From Mansonella perstans (taxonomy: Eukaryota > Nematoda > Chromadorea > Rhabditida > Onchocercidae), in NCBI GenBank assembly GCA_037074765.1, contig JBAMDO010000349.1, positions 1-35,282 of the forward strand: 35,282 bases of DNA. Reading direction: 5' to 3'. The notes beneath the pieces are model-generated. The model ran no database searches, was not told where the DNA came from, and saw nothing but the letters and a program-made list of their open reading frames with translations. Below are positions 11,101 to 24,000 of the stretch, one piece after another; positions within the stretch are counted from its first letter, which is position 1; each line of letters opens with the position of its first letter. The translations under genes were made by a program, and so were the position numbers.

Positions 11101-14100
11101 TCAGTTAATAGGTTAATTTTAAATCGAAAAAAATTGAGGAGGATAACAATAGTCAACTGAATTATATATTTATATGCTGTCAACTGAATTCTGAGAATAT
11201 AAATATTGCCAATTGTACAAGAAAAAGTTTATCAAATAAATGGTCATTTTTGTTCAGTTATTAGGTTAATTTTAGATCGAGAAAAATTGAGGAGGATAAC
11301 AATAGTCAATTGAATTATATATTTATATACTATCAACTGAATTTTGAGAATATAAAATTGTCAACTGAACAAGAAAATGTTTATCAAATGAACGGTCATT
11401 TTGATTTTAGTACTTTAAATTATTATCACAGAAATGAAAAATTTGATCTTGCATTATTATGGCTACTTGCACCAAATGAATAACACGCATATTTGGCCAG
11501 TCTGGGCTCCTAATTAATCGCATCAGTTAATCTTCAGTTTGGTCACTTCATTTTTTCATAATTACAAGCAATCAAAGCAAAAAAAACAAAATTGGAAAGA
11601 AACGATGACATTCTGTAGAAATGAGAAAAAAAGGAACATTATGAATTATTGATTAAAACTAAATCAAAATAATCTTAATCATTATTATTTGAATTCAAAA
11701 TTTTGAAATTTTTCTGCAAAAAAAAAAAACATCGTGGAAAAAATGGTGTTTTAAGATTTAAAGCCATACATAAAATTTAAGCCCTAAACTCATACATTAA
11801 ATTTAGACCCTAAATTTAAACTCATAAATTTGCAAATTCTTTTGGTTGAAATGCTAAAAGCAACATTTAATTATGGAATGAAAAATGTTTCTCAATTGAT
11901 TTCCTTGATAATTTATTCGTGTTGTAATAAAGAAAGAAAATGTCACTGTTACACAAAATTAACGATTTCAACTGAACTGAACTCTTATAACAGATTGAAA
12001 ATTGATAAATCATTGCAAATGCAATTTCACAACCAAAGGCTGTGAAATTGTAAATGTAATTTGAATGTAATCGTCGAAGATGAAATTTCACAATGTTATC
12101 AATCAATCAAAGTCTTCTGGAAAATACTCTTCAGGATCAGGATAATATTGCAAATAATAAATTATTCTACGGAAAAAAAAAGTGAAAAAATACTAATTTA
12201 AACAACAAATGAATAAGTGAATAAATAAGTTAAGAAAACAGAAGTAAGAATGACAAAATTTATACTTTTTGTTAAACTAATTTCTATAATTTTATTCCTA
12301 TGGCAGTAAAATTCAGAAAAAAACAAATTCATTCATAGCAGTAAAATTTAGCAGGTAAATTTGTTGAGGCAAGTAAAACTCCGAAAGTATTCATACGAAT
12401 TTCGTGTTGATCAAATTGTGCAAATTTTTTGTTATTAAAATTTAAAAATAATCAAAAAAGAATTTTTTTTATTCAAAAATATATTTTCATAAGATTTTCA
12501 TTCGGATTATTGGTATTTATTAAAGACAAAATAAGTAATACTATTTGCTATTTGCATTACTATCTGCACTACAATAATTACAGTATCAATGCTAGTGCTA
12601 TTTCTTCTTTTGCTACTGCTTATTTCGATCGTTTTTCACTATATATTTGTTCCATTCTGCATAAACTGTACAAGAATAGGAAGATGAAATATTTGATATA
12701 ATGAAAAATTTTCCTTTCTTTTTTTTTTTAATTTAATAAAATACATCGACTAGATTTTCATTTTTGCGATGAAATTTTTTTAATTAAAGAAGAAATTAAA
12801 AAATTTCAAAGCTCTTTAAATACAGGACTAAACAAAAATAATTAATTTGAGAGCAGAAAAAATGACCAAAATTAAGTATTAAATGATTTTTTTAAAAATT
12901 AAAAAAGTTTAAACATTTTACAAAGAATTTTTAAATGACTACAAAAATTTCAAAAGTGAATTTTTATTGCTTTTTTTTAAAAAGCATTTGAGAAAATTCA
13001 CAGCGGTTTTTTTTCCAATAAATAATCAGTCTGGTCAGCTGAGATTATTATTTGTGAATTAGTAACTGTTAATCATCATAATTGTTAGTCAAATTACTTA
13101 ATTAAGAAGAACTCATTTAAAAAACTGAAAAATCATTTCCCTTTTGAATAAAAAAAAACAACGCCATTATTATTGGGCATTGCATTTAATTATTTTTATT
13201 TTTCTTTTTTAATTATTAATTAACTGAAAAAAAAGCATACCGCCAGACGTTGCGGAGTAGTTGGTCCATCAACAATTGCAATACCTTGCCCTTCCTAAAA
13301 ATCATTTTATTTAAGGAATAATTAATTGCTTTTTAATGGCTTTGTATTAATTATGAAAACAAGTAAGCATTTAAAAATTAAGCAATATATTATTTTGTTT
13401 TTTGATTGAAATATCATTTATAATTTTCCGTTCCATCTTTGTTTCCAATCAATTCACAAAAAGAAAAAAAAAAACCAAGAGATGAATTTCAAAATGAAAC
13501 AAAAAAAAATCTCAAATTAAAATTGATTTCTGACCGATTAAAATATTAGAAAATTGATTTCTGATCGATTAAAATATTAGCGAAAAACGACGAGAGAGAA
13601 AAAAATTAAATGAAAATCTTTAAAATATAAAATCAATTCCATCATCAATTATATTGAAATATTCTCAACCAATCAATAATTTAATTTTTTTCAAATTTTG
13701 GAAAACTTACTGAGAGCAAAAGTGGTAGTTTAATTGTTGCAATAGTTGAACTTCGATGAAGCATCTTTCTTTTCTCTCTCTCTCTCTCTCTCTTTTTCTT
13801 CCACTTTATTTTATTTTTCTTTTTTTGCCCAAATTAACTAAATGTGAAAAAATTGTTTCCTTTTTTCAATTTTTTTCTATTTTTTTCTTTTACTTCATAT
13901 TGTTCATAAAAATTTACCGATTTAAAAATTTTTCAAAAAAGCACGTTTATTGAAATTTCAAAAATCAAAAAAAAGAGAAATTGGAAAAAAATTTTTCAAA
14001 AAAGCACGTTTACTGAAATTTTAAAAAGCAAAAAAAAAAGTTGGAAGAAGTGAGAAAAAAAAAGTAGATAATGAAATAGTGAATGAAGTTAGCGAATTAG

Positions 14101-17100
14101 TTTCATAGGGAAAATGTACGAATAAATTTGTAAAAAGACTACCGATCAAAAAAAAACGCCTCCTTCTTGAAAAATTGCTCGCTTTTTTCTTTTTTGCAAG
14201 TTATTTACTCCGTGCTTTTTGCTCTGTAACTAACTGCTTACTACTACTTTGCTATTTCTCTTTTCTGTCACATTGCAACTAAATGACTTATTTAACTAAA
14301 CTAATTTGTTAACTGATAACTACTAACAAACTAAAACGAATAACAGCAACTAACGAACTAACTAGGATAGCTAATACTAATACCTACAACTACTGCTGTT
14401 TTAATTACTGCTACAACTACTACTACTACCTACTACTATCACTACTGCTGCTGCAATTATTACTACTGCTACTACTACTACTAGTGCTACGACTACTAAC
14501 TACTACTGCTACTACCACTAACAACTACTTGCAATGTTGTTGCTAATAGCAAATGAAGATTTTCGAGAAATTCGACCTACGAAAATATTATTATTATTAA
14601 TCATTGATATTATTAGTAATACCTTGAGCTTAAGCTGTAATTAATTAATTAGTAAAATATTGCGATTTAGGCCATAACTGATGAAACAAAAACTTTAAAA
14701 CGTAGTAGGAAAATAAATTTTAAATTTCACTTTAAAATTATTTATTTCCTGTCGTAATTTTTATTTGCAAACATATATTTCAATATTATTCTTTTACACT
14801 TTTCCATTCCGTGCATCCATCATTTATTTAAAAATTTTTACTAAAGATTTAAATATTAAAAAAAATTAAAGAGTGAGAGAGAGAGGGAAACAAGAGAAAG
14901 AGAGATAGAAAGTAAACAATAAATATGAATTTCTCTTTTTTTTTCTATTTATCTCTTCTTCTTGTTTTTCTCATCATTTCGTCGTACGAAAAAAAAAATT
15001 TGCCAAAACTATTTTTTTTAAAAAAAATATTAACACTACTAAATTTTCAATAAAGATTGTCCAAAAAAACAAATTCAATTTAAATTTCAAATCTAAAACC
15101 TTACAAAAAATTTCATTTTAAAATATTTTGAATATTCGTTTGAAAAATAAACAAAAATAAATAGTAGTATTTGGTGAAAAAACAAAGCAAATAAATAAGT
15201 AAACAAAACAATAGCAATAAATAAACAAATAAACAAACAAACAAAGTTTTTTATGTCTAAATGAAAATTATTAGAGCTCATGCATGAGCGTATGTAAAAT
15301 ATGCCAAAAACAAAATTGTTAACTTTTTTAAAATAAACATTGCTTAAAAAAAATTAAAGAAAGCAATTTCATTTTAAATTTCAAATATGATTTTGAACTG
15401 GGCGTTGACAAATTTTCCGAGATGTGCAAAATGTATTGAGCACTAGAAGTTCTTTCTTAATCATTTGATCAATTTTTTCTCGGGGCCAAAAAAGAAAAAA
15501 CTTTCTGGCCAATGTTAAAGCTATCTTTTGGTATTTTTTCTTTTTACTCGTTCTTAATTAGCCTTTTCAAAAAAGCCAAAAATATTTCATAAAATTAATT
15601 TTGTTTCAACTGCACATTTTGAATTCAATTACTACGCATGCGTTTAATTCTAAATTCCATAACTTATAATTTCTAATCAATTTTAATTTTTTTTCAATTT
15701 TGTTCAAAAATTAAAAAAAAATCATTAATTTAAGAAATTGTTTAGCAAATAAAAAAATTTTTTAACTTAATAAATTCTTTGATGAATAAAAGTGAAATTG
15801 AAAATGATTAATTGTATAAATCAATTTTAATGAATAAATTAAAAGGGATTTATTAATTTAATAAATTATCTAGTAAATTATTAATTTCTCGGACTAACAT
15901 AAAAACTCTTATTTCATTTCATCCAATTTTTTAATTAGTTTTACTAATTAAAGGAAAAAAAACTCACAAATTTAATATCCAAACTCCTAAATTCACTAAC
16001 AAAAGGTGACAATTATTTATTTATTTTTTCATTATCTGCGATTAAAATACAAATGACAGAAACAATTAATTAATCATTTTTTGTCACCAAATTTTACACT
16101 ATAAATTTTACACTATCACGACCTTGCTACTTTACCCGGAACTATTTCTTGTTCCCTCGTATTCTCCCTGCTTCTTCTATTTTCATCTTTCAAACTTTTT
16201 TTTATCATACATAAAGTATCAATGACGAAAACAGTTTTCCTTTTAATTTTTGTTAAATTAATTATCGAATGAGTTGTCCTACTGACAGATCGCATGGCAA
16301 AAAAAAGTACAAAACAAATCAATGCTACCATATGATGTTTGTCCGCTAATCTAACATTACTATAAAGCACAAACAATCGTTACTGTAATAAAGATTATTC
16401 TTCAACTTGTTACAATAACATTAATTTAGTCGTAATTATTCTTTAATTATTCATAAGTCTATTTTTAATTATGTTATATTTTTTAAATCCTAATTAATGA
16501 TAAAATAAATTATGTTTTCATTACGTTATGTGCATCATTTTGCTTTAGACATTTGTATAAAATGGCAAATATTTATCTGTGATCAATTAGGATTTAAAAA
16601 ATATAACATAATTAAAAATAATAATTATACAATATTAAATAATTAAATTTTTTAGCTTTTATTTCAGGGATACTGTTAAACATTCATCATTTGTTGATTA
16701 ATCAATTAACTTATTAAAATCAAATAAATTAACATAGGATAGTTAATTATGACAAACCTGAAAAACGGTCTCATTACGGACAATGCTTGGTAAAACGCTA
16801 CGACAAATGCTGCTATTTCCGCGGTCCGTTTTATTATTTTGCCATGCATAACGATCCAACGTCATCTGTTCAAAGCATGTCTCTGAAGGAAAAACAAACC
16901 AACTAAACAAATAAATTTAATTAAAGGTTTACTTAATTAAATAATTAAACAAATATATAAGTTAAAATTTATAATTTTCAATAAAAAAAAACTGATTTCC
17001 ATGTAGTTATTAGATAGAAAAATTTAATAGAAATTTCAGAAATGAAAAAATCATTTACTAAAATAATTATTTAATTATTTTCAGGTTTTTTCTTTTCTTC

Positions 17101-20100
17101 GAAATTATCATAGCTTGCAAATGCAAATAATTTTTGATAAATTTATGATTTCAAAATTGAATTTGAACAAAGATTCTTAGAAAGACATATTTTTTTAAAC
17201 ATATGATATTAAATAATTGAAATTAATTATTTTATTAAATTTATCACTTTAAATTAAAAATTTACATCAAATATAATGCGAATTACAGTAACAACAACAA
17301 CCAGATCTAAATTTCATTTTTTTTTTTACAATTAATTATTTCCAGATTTTAATGTTTAAATTAGTTTTGAAATTGCAAATTAAATTCGAACTGAATAATA
17401 AATAAACTTTTTATTCATGCATTTTTTTAAATCAAATAGCTGAATAATCACTACAGATTGTAAAAATATGATTTGAAATTTTATAAGTAATTTATTCTCC
17501 TTTAATAAATTATTTCTTCTGATTAAAATTCAGCGAAATTTCATTTTCATATTTCTGAAGAATTGTTGCTTTAGCGCAATAACAATGAATGAATGGATTA
17601 ATTAATTAATGAATGAATGACTGAAATTGCATCGAACGAAAAGTTTCATTGCTTTGATGCAAGACTTGAATAAATTTCCGGAAAAAAGTCAATTAAATTT
17701 TATAGCTGTTCTATATGATTTAAAATGAAATTTAGCAAAACAAATTGTCTGCACTTGCTTTCAATCATTTATGTAAAAATTTTGGAAATTGAAATCATAA
17801 AATTTGCTTTTGTTTAAAAAGTTAAAAAAAAAATGATGGAAAAAAAATTACCCTCACTGTAATTGTCTGTTTCTTCTGGAATAACATTTAAAAAATTTTG
17901 ATTGAAAATTTGTGCATCAAATATACAAGGATTTAGGAAACGAAATGTAGCAGGTGTAGTAGTAATAGAAGTAGTAGTATTGACAATAGCCATTTTTATT
18001 ATTAATTAAATTAAATTTTTTTTTTCAAAATTTCATTTTTGATTGTATAAATGAATTATAATCAATTAATCATAGGTAGGTGTGTAAATTGATAATTTTT
18101 TAAGAAATAAATGTCATTAAGAAAAACATAAGTACACGAACATTAAGTTTAATCGTAATAATTTGTTAAACTCTTTAAAAATTAACAGTTACTAAAAAGT
18201 GAAAGGTCAAAATCTTTATAATTTTTTCCGTTAATTCAAAAATTTAAAAATGATTTTAAAATGTGATTTTTTACATAGGTTTGATGAGTGATTACTTTTC
18301 TTTTTTTGATTTAAAATTTTTACAGATGATAAAAATATCGATTATGAATCCAGAATAGTTATGTGGCATTTCAGGATTTAAATTTTTATTGTTTAAAATA
18401 ATTCCGGATATTTTGATCAAATTTGCAGCAATTAGTTCTATATTATAAGCGAGAAGAAGGAAAAATATGAAGTTTTGAATTGCAGTCTGTTAATTTGTAA
18501 GATAGATAACAAGAAAATAAATGGCCATGACCAAGAAGAAATACATAACAAATTGTTGGTCATACATAGAATTACGCTGGTCATGGACATAGAATTACGA
18601 ATGACCGCACATATTTTGGTGGACATAAATTTTTGAATGACCACAATAGTACTGCTAGTCCTGCACTATTATCCTACTACCACTACTACAAATGCTATTG
18701 CTACTAATTCAAAAGCAACGGACATATACATAACTAATTAATTTGATTTATTTGCATTCAATAATTCCCATGGGAAACATTTCATCAATACATGGTTTGT
18801 GAATCTTTCCAAAGAATTTTCTAAAAATGCTTCAAATCTTTTTTTAAATAACTTTGCATATTCGAGATTATTTAATTGATTACTTGAATTAATTATATGA
18901 AAATTTAAAAACAGATTTAATGGAAGAAGCAAACTATAAAATGTCTGCGATGCAGGAAAAAAGTTGTGCAATAACTGTGGTCGAAGAGAAAGGAAATAAT
19001 TTATTTGAATAATTGATTAAGTTAAAACAAAAACATTTTTTTTAGTTCCTTAGTTTATGAGTATTAAATGAATAAATAATTGATAAATCAATTTTTTAGG
19101 TCAATAATTAATTGTTCATTTCATTGAGAATGGGCTGCCTTACTGAATAAATTAAGATGTATCAAAAATGATACAATCAAAAGGAATGCCATTGTAAATG
19201 TGTCGATGCATCACCTGCGATAATCCAATTACTGTAACTAATTAGTGCGAACAATTGGATTATATTGAAGTGAATACTCTGGCAAAATTATAATCTGATT
19301 TGCAGAATTGTGAAATCCTACGGCTATATTCTGAGAGAGAGAAATATTTTGTAAAAATTAGTTTGAACAATTTCTTACAAAGTACAGAAAGTAGCTAAAT
19401 TAAAATTCGTCACAATTATATACAATGAAAGCAATTTAAATATTAAGCAAATTAGATCACAATAATTTTAAATTAAATTGTATTTCGATTTAACATAATT
19501 ATAATTAATTGTGAGAAAAAAGAATCAAATGTGAAAAAAGAATTCCACATATCATAAAATGACAAATATGTGACTATTTCAATTCAAATCACTTTTAAAT
19601 CCATCTCAGCTTATTTCATTTCAAATCAGTTCAAATCAGCAGAACACATTTAATATAATTAAAATTATGCACGCAATAACTGTAATTATAGCTATTCACG
19701 AAGCTAATATTTGATCACAAATCCATCGTTTTATAAATTAGTATTTGTATTACAATTATAAATATTTTTTTCAAAACTATTGAAATGAATTCAGTAAAAA
19801 AATGACATTTTCCATGACAAAGTTTTCATATATCATGAAGTTGACAAATATGTCGTCACTTAAAATGTCGGAAGTACAACATTTTTGTATCTTTAAGTAT
19901 TTCAATAAAGTAAATAAGTAAACAAAATTTTGCAGTTTTGAAATAATTTCATTTTGCGTAAACAACTTACTTAAGTAATTAAAATCGATGAGAAAAAAGA
20001 ATTGAATATCATCTATATTCAGTAAGAAATAAAAATATGTTCAAAATAATGAATAACTTACGGTAGTCATAGCAAATGAATAGTAATAAATAAACAATAA

Positions 20101-21004
20101 TTCAGTGATTAAGTAGGTACTCTGTAAACTTAATTTATCGCAACCTATTATGCGCTTTTTGAAATACAAATTTTAAATCAGTGATTTTCATTTCCATTCA
20201 TTTTGTTTTTCATTTAATTTTTGATCAGTGAAAAATGATAGGAAATATGGAAGTGATTTCAAAAATTGCAGAAGTGAGGAAGAAAAAAAACAAAGGGATC
20301 ACCTGATGGTACCGTAGTTCTCGTATAGTAATAACAACTTAGATCATAAGAGGAAGATTTAGTTATTGCACACATCAAGAATACACCATATTAACTAGAA
20401 AATAATAATTCTGTTAATCTATTTATATATATAAATATATAAATCATTCATACGTTAAACGAATACGGTAATATAAACTTTTAACCTTTTCGATGCTACG
20501 GTAATGAATAAATTTAAAAAATATATTGCTAAAATCATTTTTTAAAACAGAACAAAAAAAATTTCTCTTCAATAAGTAATTAAATAACATATTTATTCCA
20601 CTCATTAATTGAATGAGTAATCACTAATCGAATAAATTTGTTGAAATTAAAGATTTCTTAAATAGGTAAATTGCAATTAATTAATTAAGTAAACAACGAT
20701 TAACAGAGTGACAAACTTTTTTTTTAATTAAGGCATTATTTTAACTAATTGCAGTTATGTGTAATGAATTACAAACCCGTGAAACAAAAAGAAAAAATAA
20801 TATGGAAAATGAATATTAAAAATTTTTACGCCGAATATTTATCACCTTGGATATAATTAGAAAATGCCGGAAAAAGTGAAATGAAATGCTAATATATGCA
20901 GCTTATTCATTGATAATGAATTTCGAATAATTTCCATAATTGGATTTTGAAATTTTTTACCAAAATTAATATCATTCATATCATCGGCAGATTTATCTCA
21001 CATA

Positions 21005-21047
<43 letters not shown>

Positions 21048-24000
21048 ACACCACACATACAGAGTGTACAGATAAGTAGACAGATTGGACAGAAGTTTTT
21101 ACTAGCCAATTTAAATTGATTGAATGACTGGTAAAATCAAAAAAAAAAGCTCGATAACCGGTTTCAACAATGAAAACGGAAATGGTTGGATAGAAATGTA
21201 CAGAAGGAATAAAGTGTGATTGTCATAAATCTTTTTGAAATACATTTAAACAAAATTTTTAGACCGAATTTGAAATTTGCGAAAAAAAATGAAATGAAAT
21301 CCATGAAATATGAATGTATAAAATCTAAATTTTATTTTTTTAAATTTCACTTTCTTTTTCTTTTAAAAATTATTAAAAAAATGAAGCTTAAATTTTGTAA
21401 ATTGTAAAAAAAACTGAATAGATTATAGAAAAGAAATTAATATTAACTTTTTCTTTTTTTTTGTTTCCAAATGAGCGAAAATTTTCATAAATTAAATGTG
21501 ACATCATTAATGTCGTTCAACCGTTATGTTATATGATGTGTAATTTACCGTAAATTATTCCTTCTGATCAGGTTCTATGATAGCGGGAAAATATGCCATT
21601 TGTTCCGATAAAGAAGAAAAAAAAAACATAAATGCTCAAGTATTCCTTGATAGATAGATTCATTTCACCGTAAGTAATATTTTGCTTTTAACAAGAAAAT
21701 TTACATTCATTCAATTATTAAAAAGAAAGCATAAGTGAGAGAGAAAAAATTTTTTGAGCAAAGAATTAAAATTAATTTAATCAAAATTTTTTTACTCCAA
21801 ATATCTATTTAATGTTTCAAATCCTATAGCTAAAATATTATGGATAATGCCAGAAACAATATGCAATATCTCTATCTGCTTTAAAAAAATACTTCTTAAT
21901 TAAATTTGAAATTCTGTAGTATTTAAAACTTAAAAAAAATCCAACGCTAATTACTAACAGACTAAATGACTAATAATGGGAATTATTACGTAAAAACAAA
22001 ATTTTACAAATAATTAATAAGTAGTGGATAACAGAAATAATTATATGAATAATGAATAAGAAATTTTGTAATTGATTGGTTTCCAGATTTCCCCGTATAC
22101 ACTGGTGTTTTTATTTCTAGTACATCAGCAATATTTATTATTTTTTTTTCTTTTTTCGTTATTTCCGTTTGCTCATTCGCATTCAGCAAATTATTACCAA
22201 AAACCGGATAGAGATAATAATGAGTGATAATGCTTACTGCGATTAATAATAATTAACAATTTTGCTGCGATTATTTTTTCAGTTATTCTATTTCCATGTC
22301 ATTCATAATTTTCAACTTTTTTTAAAAAGCATTTGAAAATTTTTGCATACAAATACATATAGACAAATATACTTAACATGCTTGCATGCATGATTAAATA
22401 TCATTAAAAGACGCTAACCATTCATTTTTGCACGAAATAGGTTTTATTTTAAAAAAAAATTGGAAAAAGCTTTAAATAAATTCAGCACTAAGTAAATTTT
22501 TAGTGGCCAAAAAAAAAACAAAAGAAAAAATGAGAAAGAAAAGATGAGCAATTTGGACAAGAGCCAGAAGTAGATTATATTTGAGTACATCAGAGAAATT
22601 TCACAGAGTTTTACTTCATAAATTTCATTTAATACGGCGGTATCTACATCTATTCATTCATCGATAAATGAAAATAATACTTTTTTTGCAAGATGAGAGA
22701 GAAGTGGAAAAAAAAGAAAACAAAATACTTTTTAAGCCTCATTAATTACTCATTCATTTGGTTGTCGTTTTCTTGTAAATATTAAATTATTCAAGTTTTT
22801 GTTTTCTTTCTTTTTTTTTGCAGTTTTTCGTAAGATTTACATGGATGCTAAAATAAAAATGCAAAAAAAAGCCTTAACAGATGTAAGAAATAGACAAAAG
22901 ATGTAAGTCAAAAAAAAGAATGAAATAATAATTTGCGCCTGTTTTTAACTTTTTTTTTTAATTAATAGAAAAATAATTTTTTTTTTCACTGAAGTATTTC
23001 CAAGCAGATATTATATAGCAAAATATTATGCATGAGCTTGTAATTTTGTTACAGTTCAATAAGTTAATTTGTTAAAAAATTAAAACTGATACGAAATCTA
23101 ACAATGAAAAATTGAGAAGAATAATTTTGAAAATTCAGCAAAACATTTTTCATGGCTTAGAATTGAAATGAAATAGGATGTGAAATTTGATTGTAATTCT
23201 AAAATTGGAATATACATTTGAAAAGAATAATGCTTTTTGAAAGAAAGAATTTTTGTCAGGACAAGAAAAAATGAACTAAATTTGGACTATAAAATTTTTG
23301 CGACAAACATTTTCATTCAGTGCTAAGAAAAAGTGTAAAATCACAATTTTTAATTTAAGCAAAAAATTATTTGAATTTTTTTATGTCTGAGTTTAACAAA
23401 TTTGTTCATTTTGGATTTTTTTTGGCTTTATTTCGAAGAAATTTTTCCATGCAAAAAATTTTGCATATTTGTTAACACTAAATTAATATATAATAAGTAT
23501 TTTTTGAGAGAAATTTTTATGAATTTCTTTTTTTCGTTTTTGTCCTTTAGTGCTTCAAAAATTGATTGTTTGGCAATGTTTGCCTTCTTAATTAGTTTTT
23601 TCTTTTAGGTGAAAATGGAAGGCTTATTTTATTTTGTGAAATTAGATCAGAAGATATAAATATTAGAATTTTAATATTTAAGATTTAAAAAAAAAGTCGA
23701 TTTTAATTTCACCATTAAATCATCAATGCAAAAATAGTAATGTTCTATCGAATCAAGCCAGCTAACAAATCAATTTTGAATTTTATTTTATTTTTTTAAT
23801 CTATGCATTTTATCTATCATTTCACTTTTATGAATTTCGGTTCTTCTTTTTTCTCCCTTCCTTTCTTTCTTTTGCCCTTTCTCTCTTTCTCCTGCCCTCT
23901 CTCTCTATTCAGGAATTAGTATTAATTTTTTTCAATTTTTCAAGCTAATCTTTTAATTGAAAAAAATTGTTGAATGACAGTGTTGTTTTCAATTTGCCCT

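Larger units (their letters stand above)
13765..16757. other. Intron 2 of gap-2
   Basis: It contains the GA tract, a duplicated 62-bp unit, a long ACT/TGC trinucleotide-rich stretch (14370-14530), a low-AT patch around 15380-15530 with a short minus-strand frame starting MIKKELLVLNTFCTSRK, the candidate first exon at 16131-16331 and the MITE-like repeat at 16460-16620. Otherwise nothing. Confidence 0.5.
17994..20302. other. Interval between first exons e and b; promoter of b plus unexplained coding-like patches
   Basis: It holds a short duplicated motif (18550-18635: CATAGAATTACG with TGGTCAT / AATGACC repeats), two exon-like open segments listed separately (18738-18974, 19238-19330), and a perfect 11-bp hairpin ATAATCCAATT/AATTGGATTAT (19220-19263). 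A third frame of 62 residues at 19777-19965 (minus) is of plausible complexity but lacks an ATG start or splice support. Confidence 0.45.

Noticed and set aside
21555..21599. Short minus-strand frame MAYFPAIIEPDQKE
   Set aside because: It looked like a further first exon, but it reaches a stop before any GT donor.
22004..22250. Balanced minus-strand open frame containing ITKKEKKIINIADVLEIKTP
   Set aside because: No ATG in the whole open frame, poor acceptor and donor options, and none in the phase of gap-2 exons.
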